A stretch of DNA of 64,000 nt from Paulinella micropora. Its lineage: Eukaryota > Cercozoa > Imbricatea > Euglyphida. A program made the position numbers and the translations under genes. Shown here piece by piece: positions 29,701-38,820 of this stretch. Position 1 is the stretch's first letter; every line of letters begins with the position of its first letter. The stretch covers positions 936,156 through 1,000,155 of the forward strand of contig BJOX01000058.1 of the NCBI GenBank assembly GCA_009731375.1. Direction: 5' to 3'. The notes under the pieces were generated by a model, which saw only the letters and a program-made list of their open reading frames with translations, was not told where the DNA came from and ran no database searches.

Positions 29701-32535
29701 GTAAATGAGATCTTTGAGCGCATGAAACGCTTGCAAAGCCTCTTCGCCCCACTTCTCAAAGTCTCCAAAATCTATCATTTTCTCCAACTTAGCCCGTGTT
29801 GCACCCCAATCGGGTATAAACTGGCTATAGTATTGCGCCATCGCAAGGAATGAGTGCAATTCAGTGCGGTTCTTCGGTATCGGTCGATTCATAATCTCCT
29901 CCCTCTTCTCTTTGGATATCGAGACTCGATTATGGGAGATCTCGTACCCTAAGTATGTCACACTCGTCTTGGCAAGTTGACACTTCTTTAGATTGCACTT
30001 CAGGCCAAAAGCTCCGATGCGCCTGAATATATCGGACAAATGATCGATATGCTCCTCCATTGTGTTAGAGTATACGATAATGTCATCGATATAGCAAAAT
30101 GCATATTCTCCCGCCTTCTGTCCCCGCCTTCTCATAAAGCCACCGTCAGACAAATCATCGTACTGACTGCTCAACATCTTCTGCATCGCCTTCTGGAAAA
30201 GTCCTGGGGCTTGCTTGAGGCCCATCGGAAGCACTTTCCATTGGTATATTTCCATACCCACCACAAACGCCGTCAGCCATCTGGACTTTTCCTCCAGTGG
30301 TATCTGCCAGAAGCCATTCTTAAGGTCAATGACCGAATAGAATTTTGCATTCCGCAGTACTCTCCTTCCTTCTTCTAATGTCGGGAGAGGATTTCTCTCT
30401 TCCTCCAGCACCTTGTTAACACGAGCATAGTTAACTGTCAGGCGCCATTCTCCTCCTGGCTTCGGCACTATTCTCGGTTGTGAGACTATTGGAGATGTTG
30501 ATCTCTCAATAAAGTCCTCATTGAGCAGCTGTCTTGCTAGCTCCTCCGCTATCTTCGCCTCATGTATACTCAAATTCGCCCTTCGTGGTGCCGGTGACGG
30601 CTCCGCACCCGGTATTTTGTAAATAACCGCAGTGAAATCTTCAGGCTTGACACCACCTGCATGTGGAGGGTCAAAAATTTCCTTGTTCGCCTCTAATTTG
30701 GCTTTTAAAAGCTCCTTCTCCTTCTCCGTGCCTACTCCTTCTTCCAATATTTTCCGCGCCGCCTCTTGAAAATCTTCATCAGACATCTGCTTATGCTGCT
30801 TGAGGGGTTCTCTGTCCTCCTCCAAGCCTAAGTCCTCTTCCGAGACATCATCTAGGCCCGTCTTTTCATACGTGACCGTGTCCGGCTCATCATCTTTACC
30901 GAGCTCCACCAGCATGTCAATGAGTCTCGCGTATTGCAAAGGAGCTTTACGGGTGTAAAAACCATCAAAGCATGTGAATGCTTGCGGTATCAATTTCAAC
31001 TTGTCGAGGTCTCTGAGCTTCCGCTTGTATGCACTGCTCTGCTCACGAGTTCCCATACGACAAGCCACCACTAGCTGTTGCTTGCGAGAGGGTACCGGTA
31101 TAGGATGATCAATAAGCCGGTCCCTTATTTCCTGCGCCCATATCGCCTTCTCATTATATGGCAGGATAATAGTATACGGCTTATTATTTTCGAATAAAGT
31201 CCGTAAGCATTTCTTCACTTCAGAAAGTGAACGCGGCCACGTGGGCTCGTCACCCCAGAAATCAGTAATAAAACTTTTAATAGTTTCTGGTGGAGTATCC
31301 GGGATTCGCCCCGTTCTCCTTGGTACAAACTCCTCCCATTTTTCTTCTCCTACTTTCGCATGGAAACAGTATCCGTTAGTAATATGGACATCTGTTCCTA
31401 CTCCTTCCGCGAATCTCGCCAACGACGGGCTTCTTTGTGCGACACATATAATCTCCTCCTTTCGCTTCTCGATTAAGTCATCAATAGACTTTTTGTCCCA
31501 ATGGCATGTCGGAACTGTGACAGTGCACACTTGGGATTCCCAATTGTCGGTCCAGGACAGTTCATCCGGTCTTACGACATGGGGGTGAACGTACACCTCA
31601 AGTGCCTCATGTGCGATGGCCATCTTTTTGTGATCCGTCGCTAGACTCAGCTCATAAGCCTCATAAGAGTCAGTAGCGTTGAAGGGATCAATATCGTTCT
31701 CTTCTCCTCTTTTTACTCCATATATCACTCGCCGTGCGGCGCAATCAATCACAGCCCCCATCGTAGCCAATTGGTCATACGATAGTAATATTGACCCGTG
31801 GTAACCGGGGACGACATAGAGGTCCATACGGTATACTCGTGCGGATTTCAATTTAAAGGTCAGTGTGATGATTCCCGTGATATCCGTCCGGCTGCTCACT
31901 CCTTTGAGAGTGCCCGTTGACTTTTTCATATTTCCGTCCACCCAGTCCCGGTATCGATTAAAAAACTTCCTGCCGACAATATTAATATTCGCCATCGTAT
32001 CATTACCAACTTTTAATATTGTCTTCAATGTTTCACAATAAAGTTCCGTATAACACAGAGCATCGGGCCTGTGTATATTGGCTGCGAGAACAAGAACTTT
32101 ACGTTCCAAATTTTGGAGTCTTGTCTCTAAGTTTTTCAACTCCTCCTTCTTCTCCTCCTGCTTCACCTCATTAACATTTTTATTATTCTGCGGTACTGGT
32201 GCGTTTACTATTTGAGCGACATTGTCTTGTGGTACTTGAGTACACACATTGTCTTTTTGCTCGCCACCCGCCGCGACCGTAGACATTGAGTCTGTTCGTG
32301 GTTGTTTGCTTGGCCGAGGCGATACGTCTGCCATTGGCCTCCTCGCCTCCATCGCAAGTCTCGCCTTCCTATTTGCATCAGTTATCATTGGTAACCGTGC
32401 TGTATGAACGGGTATGAGACTACCTTGGGGCTGCAGTCTCTGTGTACCCACATCTTTGTTTTCACATAGAGGAAGCGTTGGCCCAGTCTGCACAACAGCA
32501 TTAGAAAGCACTGTGACTTTAGGGTTAAACTTCAC
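26755..32535 (-). CDS. pol: Gypsy Pol polyprotein (PR-RT-RNaseH-IN)
   Basis: Frame of 1926 codons, opening with GTG and not ATG. It continues the gag frame after a UGA. Approximate positions: protease-like region around 176 with NDTMAN where DTGA is expected, and ILLSYDQL further on; RT with YIDD near 814; RNase H with DTDAS near 964 and TDHHNLLW near 1038; integrase zinc region with paired His and CIPC near 1285-1325; DDE core with D near 1352, D near 1413 and E 36 residues later (D-x35-E); GPY module (HWKGPYQI) near 1598. Some 270 residues follow the GPY module. They show no chromodomain and are of unknown function. The frame is intact and likely active or recently active. Confidence 0.93.
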   Translation of the reverse strand: MKFNPKVTVLSNAVVQTGPTLPLCENKDVGTQRLQPQGSLIPVHTARLPMITDANRKARLAMEARRPMADVSPRPSKQPRTDSMSTVAAGGEQKDNVCTQVPQDNVAQIVNAPVPQNNKNVNEVKQEEKKEELKNLETRLQNLERKVLVLAANIHRPDALCYTELYCETLKTILKVGNDTMANINIVGRKFFNRYRDWVDGNMKKSTGTLKGVSSRTDITGIITLTFKLKSARVYRMDLYVVPGYHGSILLSYDQLATMGAVIDCAARRVIYGVKRGEENDIDPFNATDSYEAYELSLATDHKKMAIAHEALEVYVHPHVVRPDELSWTDNWESQVCTVTVPTCHWDKKSIDDLIEKRKEEIICVAQRSPSLARFAEGVGTDVHITNGYCFHAKVGEEKWEEFVPRRTGRIPDTPPETIKSFITDFWGDEPTWPRSLSEVKKCLRTLFENNKPYTIILPYNEKAIWAQEIRDRLIDHPIPVPSRKQQLVVACRMGTREQSSAYKRKLRDLDKLKLIPQAFTCFDGFYTRKAPLQYARLIDMLVELGKDDEPDTVTYEKTGLDDVSEEDLGLEEDREPLKQHKQMSDEDFQEAARKILEEGVGTEKEKELLKAKLEANKEIFDPPHAGGVKPEDFTAVIYKIPGAEPSPAPRRANLSIHEAKIAEELARQLLNEDFIERSTSPIVSQPRIVPKPGGEWRLTVNYARVNKVLEEERNPLPTLEEGRRVLRNAKFYSVIDLKNGFWQIPLEEKSRWLTAFVVGMEIYQWKVLPMGLKQAPGLFQKAMQKMLSSQYDDLSDGGFMRRRGQKAGEYAFCYIDDIIVYSNTMEEHIDHLSDIFRRIGAFGLKCNLKKCQLAKTSVTYLGYEISHNRVSISKEKREEIMNRPIPKNRTELHSFLAMAQYYSQFIPDWGATRAKLEKMIDFGDFEKWGEEALQAFHALKDLIYKDPKDGGLVLTMPDFTKQFVVDTDASKFAIGAVLQQEDEEKKLRPIMFISRKLCAAERNYCTRQREALAVVWALKRLREYLWGGPQFTVRTDHHNLLWLMNHEQTGRLARWQAFLSCFDFTMVHLPGKRNVVADSLSRLEFNSEVSALVSTVEMEDLSTDKVYEVSHIEAMEMASGVRYDRTGLRYSPQGPDHGICCELHTQEDAEWSYEVYENAKANIREEEETQEVYAEPPQERRSDLDDDPERIGVRLEDGTIHIASPTAWRQQQAQDPEFKELIQLYQNPDELRMTKAIKDQMKEMGWRDGLLWYKGLHGRYASQPDKWTLWVPESLRRFIFVAAHNCPLLAHPGRQRTHMFVARRFWWKKMKEEIDQAVDACIPCKINKTPLKANFGLIGEFPLHAGMFEFIHIDHVGPFPESKDGYKYLLTAIDRATNYVWIIPVKDVTGKTTAEALIDRIISQIGVPRKICSDRGSDFNNEVIDKLSKYYGMKWQYVTAYNPRANGKIERVHRPLKASLKMYCTKKENQRAWVEAAPSFAFAMNCLPSTALGGSKSSISPYQLVYGREPDIPTSLLHPKDTWADADELFGMRLRVKMEAEQIVRAHREAERRKTDAEGVRQAHLDQIKFQVGDIVLLYHPQVPKGVSSKLFTHWKGPYQIMEQTGPLNYKIRGRGKVQIVNVRRLIKYDPFLLEDESVEEALKRMKDDFKEVPPIHKEAGIDQDDAYRAPIAEKEESEVDSKEKTDRISAVGTQSKSPREHSGKKEKITEAQLRRARNDLINDQPRKAMRSMRSKDVHQEEEGTDTDPNAGNVEIVHERWKEGDAIATIAWVKNVFYLMRPAEQHVADDTLSDLYLMRVVAVPRQMRVTRTLKISSAAKIVQPILQFWRSMDPVEDPKARHYLPVYKDAKSLETWDDTITPRDKDYTAWTIQTLPRGVLDVPFELSLGGIPNKIWDILEQSKFDLTFVGGPPPGKEIRARRRRQ

Positions 32536-32571
32536 AGTCTTCTCCTTCCTCTCTTCTTCCCCCTCCAGTCA
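32536..32571 (-). promoter_or_regulatory. In-frame gag UGA stop and readthrough linker
   Basis: Gag ends GTGGTGGAA-TGA-CTG, and the next 11 codons (LEGEEERKEKT) stay open in the same frame into pol. No ATG starts pol. UGA followed by C is a leaky stop context, so Gag-Pol is probably made by stop-codon readthrough rather than by frameshifting. Confidence 0.7.
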
Positions 32572-35265
32572 TTCCACCACCTCGAAACGATTACCTTGAG
32601 TAGTGTCCGGGTAGGATGACGTATCGGTCTCCGAGGCAGTGTTGTAGGCCTGAGCTCGACCGAAATTCGGGTTGGAGCTTGCCCACGAGCCTCCTCCTCC
32701 TCTGGGTGGGGGGGCTGGAGCTCGAACAGCTCTCCCTCCATAAGGGGTATATCCCCGACCTCCTCCTCTTCCTCTCTGAGGGGTTCCCTGCCACCTCGAG
32801 GCTCCTCTCCATGTTCCTCGTCCTCGTCCTCCTCCTCCTCCTCCTCCTCCTCCTCCTGCTCCTGCTCCTCCTTCTCGTCCTCTTTGAGAGGCCTTTAAGT
32901 TCTTTTGTCTCTCCCTTTCCTCCTTCTTCTCCTTCATCCTCTTCATGTAGGTAATGATTGCCTCTCGTAACTCCTCATCATCACACATATTGGCATACCA
33001 ACCTTCGTTCACAGCGGCAATCTGAAGCATATTGAAAAGGCCCGGTTCCTTGCCTTCCGTCCTGCTCAGAAAATTTGCCCTTGCTGTTGGGTTCTGCCTA
33101 TCATGATTGAAAGAGCAGTCTCTGTTCTCCATCTGTGCCTTACACTGCAAGCCCGCGAACCACCTCCAACATGCGGTCTTCAGGTCTGGCTCTCTCTGTC
33201 TCTTCCAACCGGCAACTCTGTTTGTGTACGTGGCTTGTGCGCCAACAGGTACACCGCCTGCCTGTGCCGTATGTGCCTCCGTGAGCGAGTCCATGTTTGA
33301 GCATGCACTCATCACTTCTTGAAACAGTGCTGACGGAGCAACGCTTTGAACCGTATTTTCGAACACGTGTGTCTCGAGGAAGTTCTTGGACTTCACTGAG
33401 CTAAACGTCGAGCATTGTTGTATGAGCTGAGTAAGCTTACTCGGGTTAACTGTGTGTAACGCCGAAAAGAAATAGAGGATGATCGACTTGCGGCCATAGA
33501 ATAGCCCATAGGAGGAAACTACCTCCGTAAGGGTCGCCGCCAAGCCAACAGCACTCCTCAAACTCATCGCCACTGTCTCAAAGATTTCAAATCCTATGAG
33601 AGTACCAGTGCAGAGATGCTGGTATCCATGAGATTGAAAATATGAAATGAGTGTGGCCACCGCCAGTTCACACTGAGCGTCTAGGCCTGTTGCATTGTTT
33701 CTCTTAATCTCCTCCTTCTTTCTCAAAAACTTGTACTGTGTCAGATCAAATCCCTCCGAGACTAGAGATTGGTCAAAAACAGTAACAAGGGCCTCGTATT
33801 CCTGCGTTTCGTCGCAAGGAAAAGCCTTCATGCAGGCATTGATCTCTTTGAGCTTGCTCAAAAGCGAAGCATCAGAGTCTTTGTCTGAGCTCGTCTTGGC
33901 ATATAGCATGAGACTTGCCACTCCTCCTTTCTTCCCCTTGAAGGCATTTATGATGTTCTGTCTGTCCTTCTTCTCCGTGTTTGTGACCACCACCGTAGTT
34001 GAGCCCGAGGGTGCAGGGGCTGGTGGGGCAGGAGCTGGTGGGGTCAAATATGTCGGAGGGTGTGTCTTTGCACCACTCACTTTTGCTTTCATTCTTTCCA
34101 GTCTCATCGTCTTCTCGAACTCCTCATTCTCTTTCGCCTTCTTCTTCTCAGATATCACCAGCTTTTGAGCATGAGTGATAAAGGCCACCAATTCAGAAGC
34201 AGATCTGAGAAAATTATATTTCTCCACATATTGGTCAACACCTGCTTTGTTGGCGACCGGTGGTGCGTTACTAAGTGATTTAAGGACAGAGTGATCCTTG
34301 GTAGGAATCCATCTCTTCCATGCCTCCTTGTGCAGTAACGCACCCATCAACAGTCTGATCTTGGTCAGAACTCTGTCGGTCTTCTCTAACTCATCAATCA
34401 CAGGATGAGTTTCTCCTGCTGCCTTAATGCTTTTTTCCATCTCTGCCTTCCCCTCCTCCAAGGCCTTTATTTCCATTGTAAAAAAATGAAATATGCCACT
34501 CGAGTTTTTCGAACCCAGATTGGTCTTCATTTTTGTTACATCGACTGCCTCCTGACCAGTCGCGAGGAATCTGGCCGTTGCTCTTGGGTTTGTGTACTGG
34601 AGGTAACCCTCACATCGTGGGCCGTATGTACGTTCCCAAATCAGGGTTTGAGTGTACACCCCAAAGATAGCATCGAGTAATTCAAGGTGGGTGTGTGTGT
34701 CCCCAAACTTGATATGCTGTATCTTCTTTCTCTCTTCTGGATCAGAGACCAGTTTGCCGAGGAGCTGTGCTGTGTTTGATAATAGGATATAGACATCCTT
34801 TTTAGCACGACTTTTCTCTCTTCTTTGATCCTGAGGGATCCACACATAGGTATCCTTCTCTACCCCCATCTTGTTATCAAACTCTTCTTTAGTGAGGTCA
34901 TAGTGGTCTTGCACCCACTGTTGTTCCTCCACTGTGATCTCCTCTCCATCACTATGAATCAAGTCGATCATTTTTCGTCCTCCTCCTCCCGTGTAGGCAG
35001 GTGGTAAGGGATTACCATATGCTCCTCCTCCTCCCGTCTCTTCTTGTTCAAATCCTCCTTCATCTTCGTCTCCTCCATATCTTCCTTCATCATCCCAGCC
35101 CTCTTCTACTCCTCCTCCTACTCCTTCATCTCCTCCTCCTCCTTCATTCAATCCTCCTCCTCCTCCTTCATTCAATCCTCTTCCTCCTCCTCCTCCTGCT
35201 TCTTCTTCTTCTCTTCTTTGATCTGCCTCCGAGAATTCACTCACTTCGGCGGTCTCTGTCGACAT
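32569..35265 (-). CDS. gag: Gypsy Gag with CCCH finger and RGG tail
   Basis: 898-residue structural protein that would form the particle. It begins at ATG (MSTETAEVSEFSEAD). Residues ~20-95 are Gly/Glu-rich repeats ending in PLPPAY, a PPxY-type late-domain motif. A long helical region follows. Near 697-720 is C-x8-C-x8-C-x3-H (CWRWFAGLQC...CSFNH), a CCCH finger where most gypsy Gags have a CCHC knuckle. The C-terminus is Gly/Arg-rich with RGG-like motifs, typical of nucleic-acid binding. Copy 2 encodes a near-identical N-terminal half. Confidence 0.85.
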   Translation of the reverse strand: MSTETAEVSEFSEADQRREEEEAGGGGGRGLNEGGGGGLNEGGGGDEGVGGGVEEGWDDEGRYGGDEDEGGFEQEETGGGGAYGNPLPPAYTGGGGRKMIDLIHSDGEEITVEEQQWVQDHYDLTKEEFDNKMGVEKDTYVWIPQDQRREKSRAKKDVYILLSNTAQLLGKLVSDPEERKKIQHIKFGDTHTHLELLDAIFGVYTQTLIWERTYGPRCEGYLQYTNPRATARFLATGQEAVDVTKMKTNLGSKNSSGIFHFFTMEIKALEEGKAEMEKSIKAAGETHPVIDELEKTDRVLTKIRLLMGALLHKEAWKRWIPTKDHSVLKSLSNAPPVANKAGVDQYVEKYNFLRSASELVAFITHAQKLVISEKKKAKENEEFEKTMRLERMKAKVSGAKTHPPTYLTPPAPAPPAPAPSGSTTVVVTNTEKKDRQNIINAFKGKKGGVASLMLYAKTSSDKDSDASLLSKLKEINACMKAFPCDETQEYEALVTVFDQSLVSEGFDLTQYKFLRKKEEIKRNNATGLDAQCELAVATLISYFQSHGYQHLCTGTLIGFEIFETVAMSLRSAVGLAATLTEVVSSYGLFYGRKSIILYFFSALHTVNPSKLTQLIQQCSTFSSVKSKNFLETHVFENTVQSVAPSALFQEVMSACSNMDSLTEAHTAQAGGVPVGAQATYTNRVAGWKRQREPDLKTACWRWFAGLQCKAQMENRDCSFNHDRQNPTARANFLSRTEGKEPGLFNMLQIAAVNEGWYANMCDDEELREAIITYMKRMKEKKEERERQKNLKASQRGREGGAGAGGGGGGGGGGRGRGTWRGASRWQGTPQRGRGGGRGYTPYGGRAVRAPAPPPRGGGGSWASSNPNFGRAQAYNTASETDTSSYPDTTQGNRFEVVE

Positions 35266-35862
35266 GATGTCGTAGTAGTGATCAACAGGAGGACAGTGTC
35301 AGCTCCTATGTTTGGTTTTTGTTCGTTTGTGTTCTGTTCCTCCTTCAGTCGATTGACTAGTGAAGAGAGAAACTAATAGAGAGGGTAGGATAAGATTCCC
35401 TGTCCTCTATGAAACACTGTTTGTATGTTTGTTTTTGTTTGAGAAAAATAGTCTTTGAGACTTTCTCCGATTTCTTGTTCTCCTTACTCAGATTACTTTC
35501 TCCTCCTTCTTTTCTATATTGTATCTAGTATGAGGCACTTGGACCTACACACAGATAGTAATAGAGAAGCTAGAAAAGCTCTCCTTGAGAAGTCGACAGT
35601 CGGTCGGATAGGTTCTCAGACCTACCTTTAGAAAACGATCAGAGATTTGCAAAAATACTCTGACGTATGTGTGAGATAATGCAGATAAATGCACAAACTA
35701 GAAGGGTAGAGTGTTGTGCTCCTGTCCCTATGCTTGTTTGTGTTTTGTGTGTGTTCCTTCACTCTTCTGTCCACCTCCTTCTTCTTGGTTTCTGTGTGAG
35801 AACAGCAAGAACGACAGAGAGTTTGTATCTGATGTCTCCTTGTGAGCACACAGATATGATAG
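35266..35862 (-). other. Gypsy copy 1 leader (5' UTR, truncated)
   Basis: Matches 62050-62639 of copy 2 almost base for base. It breaks at 35862 just after TGTGAGCACACAGATA, where copy 2 continues with about 200 more bases to the PBS. Confidence 0.85.
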
Positions 35863-35944
35863 TATCCCTTACGGATATCAAATTAGATCTTAAATATCAA
35901 TTAATTAATTTTTTCAATAAATTTTTACCCTATAGTATATACTA

Positions 35945-36228
35945 ATGTCTCTCAAGTCTCTTGCAGAAAAATTTGAAAAACTTTCTATTAATAATAAAAC
36001 ATTTACTTTGGATGATATCAAGCAAGTCATTGATGGACATGTAAATGAATATAAATCTGAAAGTAAAAAACTTCAAGAACAAGGAAAAATCCCTTTCGGA
36101 AATTTAAAAGTAAGTCTGTCGCTGATGTCGCTGTATTTGATAAGCAATACTTAATATGGTTGAACAAGCAACCGATGATGGAAAATTATCCAGAACTCAA
36201 AAAAGAAATTGCTAAATATATTTTATAA
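35945..36228 (+). pseudogene. ExoX C-terminal-like small protein, frameshifted
   Basis: ATG start and about 55 codons in one frame, then the frame shifts near 36110. The shifted frame reads VADVAVFDKQYLIWLNKQ and onward to a TAA at 36226. The pattern G-K-x(n)-DV-x3-D-x2-YL-x-WL-x2-Q resembles the exodeoxyribonuclease X-like C-terminal domain found as a stand-alone unit in large DNA viruses. Its role there is unknown and it has no nuclease core here. It is the paralogue of the gene at 36992. Confidence 0.6.
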
Positions 36229-36252
36229 ATCACTATACATTCTCCTTTAAAT

Positions 36253-36905
36253 TTATCTCTTTTTTATTATTCTTAATATCGCTTTTTCTCTATGAAAGTT
36301 ATTAAATTGTGTATAGTGTGGCTCTTTTAGAATTTCCCTAAAGTCTTCTCTTTCTTCTGTTTCTACATTGCGATAGTTTAATTTATTTTCTTCTAAATAT
36401 CGGTCTGTAATTTCTTTAAACTTAATTTTTTCAAAGTGATGGTCGACATGAACATTTTTTCTATCGTGTATTTCTTTTGTTATTTCACATACATATTTCG
36501 GTTCAAGGAAAATATCTATTGCCGTTATATTTAAATATTCTTCTATTTGATTTTTTATTGTATTTCTACATGCTTCATTAAATTTTTTCTTCATGTATAT
36601 CATCATTTGTTTCTCTTTATTTAACCCAATGTAATTAATACAATTATACCACGAAAATGCTTTTTGTCCTATACGAAAGTGCTTACAACCATACCCATCA
36701 AGTTATTTTCAACATCGATTTCACAATTTATCAAATGTTCAAATTTTGTCTTATAATCAGGATGATTAATTATAATACCCTTAATAAAATTACTATCATT
36801 TTCATTTAACTTTTCATTATGCTTATATTTACTAACAATGTTTCTTATATATACTATTATTTCTTTCTTTGTTTTAAACATTACACCGCTTAGTATATAC
36901 AACAT
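36253..36905 (-). pseudogene. DUF3223-family (HNH-like) protein, frameshifted
   Basis: The N-terminal part (ATG at 36905) shows FKTKKEIIVYIRNIVSKY and HPDYKTKFEHL. After a frameshift near 36690 the second part continues with KAFSWYNC, VHVDHHFEKIKFKEI and NNFHREKAILRI. This layout (leading helix, HP-K segment, F-x-W-x-C, VDHH, YH/FH-x3-A-x-LRI) is that of DUF3223 proteins, which have an HNH-like histidine pattern. The function is not established. The start at 36905 is ATG and the product would be about 215 residues if unbroken. Confidence 0.6.
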
Positions 36906-36991
36906 ACTATATACTCTAAAATAAATTTATAAAAAAACCATATTAATAATATATATCATGACTGACCTGAACACCAAACAAGACTACTTAA

Positions 36992-37492
36992 ATGAAATTG
37001 ACAAATGGAACCTTGACTGAAATTAAGAAACCAACAATTAAATGGACTAAGCCTGACATTGTTTCTTTCTATGAACAATACAAACCCCGCGACGACACAG
37101 CGAAAGCTACAGACGAAGGATGTAATGTGAAAGTAGTTATTCCATTGGAGGCTACACTAGCAAAAATTATAATGGAGGAACCAAGCACACCATTTAAGGA
37201 AACAGATCTTGTTGTGAGAGAGACTGGAATTACCGAAATAAAGGCTAATGTTGGCGAAGAAATAGCGAATGCTACATGTACAGAAGAAGGATGTATATTA
37301 AAGAAAGATGTTGTTCTTCAATATGGAAAATATGCACACAAAAACATGGAAGATGTAGCCAAAATTGATAAACCATACCTTGAATGGTTAGTTCAACAGC
37401 AGTGGTGCCAAAATGTGGATGCCATAAAAAAATTATTTAAATCATTGATATTTTATTCAATTATTTTTTTTTGCTTTATTGGTCTTCTATGA
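36992..37492 (+). CDS. ExoX C-terminal-like protein, paralogue of 35945 gene
   Basis: 166 codons from ATG. Residues ~110-135 read YGKYAHKNMEDVAKIDKPYL then EWLVQQ, the ExoX-C-like pattern. The C-terminus after this is hydrophobic (LIFYSIIFFCFIGLL) and could be a membrane segment or a readthrough of a shifted end. A short ATG frame at 36958 (MTDLNTKQDYLNEIDKWNLD) overlaps in another frame and may be the original N-terminus displaced by a frameshift near 37015. No function is assigned beyond the domain. Confidence 0.55.
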   Translation: MKLTNGTLTEIKKPTIKWTKPDIVSFYEQYKPRDDTAKATDEGCNVKVVIPLEATLAKIIMEEPSTPFKETDLVVRETGITEIKANVGEEIANATCTEEGCILKKDVVLQYGKYAHKNMEDVAKIDKPYLEWLVQQQWCQNVDAIKKLFKSLIFYSIIFFCFIGLL

Positions 37493-37566
37493 AGTTAGCG
37501 ATAACATTAACATTTGAACCATTATTGGCAGTTCCAACGGATTTCTGTGTAAAAGTCAATACATCA

Positions 37567-38729
37567 CTAGGAGACATATATATCATAATTTCTAAGATTT
37601 ATTTGTTGAGTTGATTGAGAATTGACATAAAGTTTAAAAAAATTTGTTCCGTTGGCAACGACACTCGCCTTTGTATCAGTATCTACAATTGAATACTTAG
37701 TATCAACATCTGCAAAACCCGCTCCAGTTAGTGTTTCATTTAATACCATTCTTACTACACACGCCTTACTATCTTCATTCGTAATACTTATCAAAGTTGG
37801 ATAAACATTTGAATAATTTGTTGAATTAGCACCGCCCGCATCAAATACCGCTTTATTCCTGATACTATTACTAATAATAGGGCTTTCAGTTGTGTTTGCT
37901 GCTTTACTTCCTTCCACTTCGTTTGTTATACTTGTGTTTATTGTATTACTTCCTTCAATTAATAATCCACCACTTGCTGTTTTAAGAGTTTGAATTCCGA
38001 TAGCAGCATCATTCCTCATTAGTGCGGTAAATGGTAAAGTAGTGTTTCTTAGACTTACACCTGTGTTTGCATTCGCATACTTAATAGTATGGACTAATTG
38101 AAATTCTCCTGTCGTAGGATTTTCAATAGAAAACCTTATAGCACCAACGCCTAAATATTGAAATTGAATTTGGAATACATTTCCTTTACTCCAATCAATA
38201 ACAGACATATCTTTTGTTCCATCGCATGGGTCATCCCAGTTTGTTTGTTGAATAAAAGTTGTAGCCCCACCTTTGGCTTGTAGAATACGCATCCCGACAT
38301 TAGTTTTATAAAAATAAAAACCATTTGAAAAATCACTTTCACCAATTCCTACACACGAATAATAGAGGCTTTTGTGTCATTAGTTGTCCATATAGCAGTG
38401 AAGCGACCGACAACTCCCATACCCGTCCGATATTTTATTCTTCTTTTACTTGTTAGGATAGCATTTGCGGTGTTATCTGCTTGAGTTTTTAATTCTGCCA
38501 TATTATTCAAAAATGACACAGAAGATTTTGTCTCTGTTTTAGTCCATACCCTTGTATTAATAGTGTATGGAAAGATTTCCTGAACAACTGGAGTTAATTG
38601 TCCAACTAGTGTTTCTCCAAAAGCAGTTTTCATATTATCAGTTTTAATACCACCATCATATCCGACCCTGATGTTTAAAAAATCTCCGTCTGGATTTTGT
38701 GCGATCAAGTTTCTCTGGTGTGTAGTCAT
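37567..38729 (-). pseudogene. Putative PLV structural/spike protein, frameshifted
   Basis: Two consecutive frames (38729-38349 and about 38400-37567) read as one protein of about 385 residues, broken by a single frameshift near 38350. The first part starts MTTHQRNLIAQNPDGDF. The second contains KGNVFQIQFQYLGVGAIRF and TGEFQLVHTIKYAN, which is beta-rich. The position beside the capsid gene and the lack of enzyme motifs suggest a virion surface or attachment protein. Identity is inferred, not established. Confidence 0.55.
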
Positions 38730-38820
38730 TGTTTTTTTTTTTGACTACCTCAAAAACAAATGTGTTATATTGAATGAAAAAAAATAAATCTAAATTTTTT
38801 AAATTTTTTGTTTTGGCAGT

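Larger units (their letters stand above)
25669..35862 (-). mobile_element. Ty3/gypsy LTR retrotransposon, copy 1 (5' end lost)
   Basis: Order on the - strand: leader, gag, pol (protease-like, RT, RNase H, integrase), polypurine tract, 3' LTR. That order, with integrase after RNase H, defines Ty3/gypsy. Coding frames are intact. Similarity to copy 2 stops at 35862 inside the leader, so the PBS and 5' LTR are missing. AT-rich viral sequence starts there. GC content is clearly higher than in the neighbouring virus. Confidence 0.92.
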
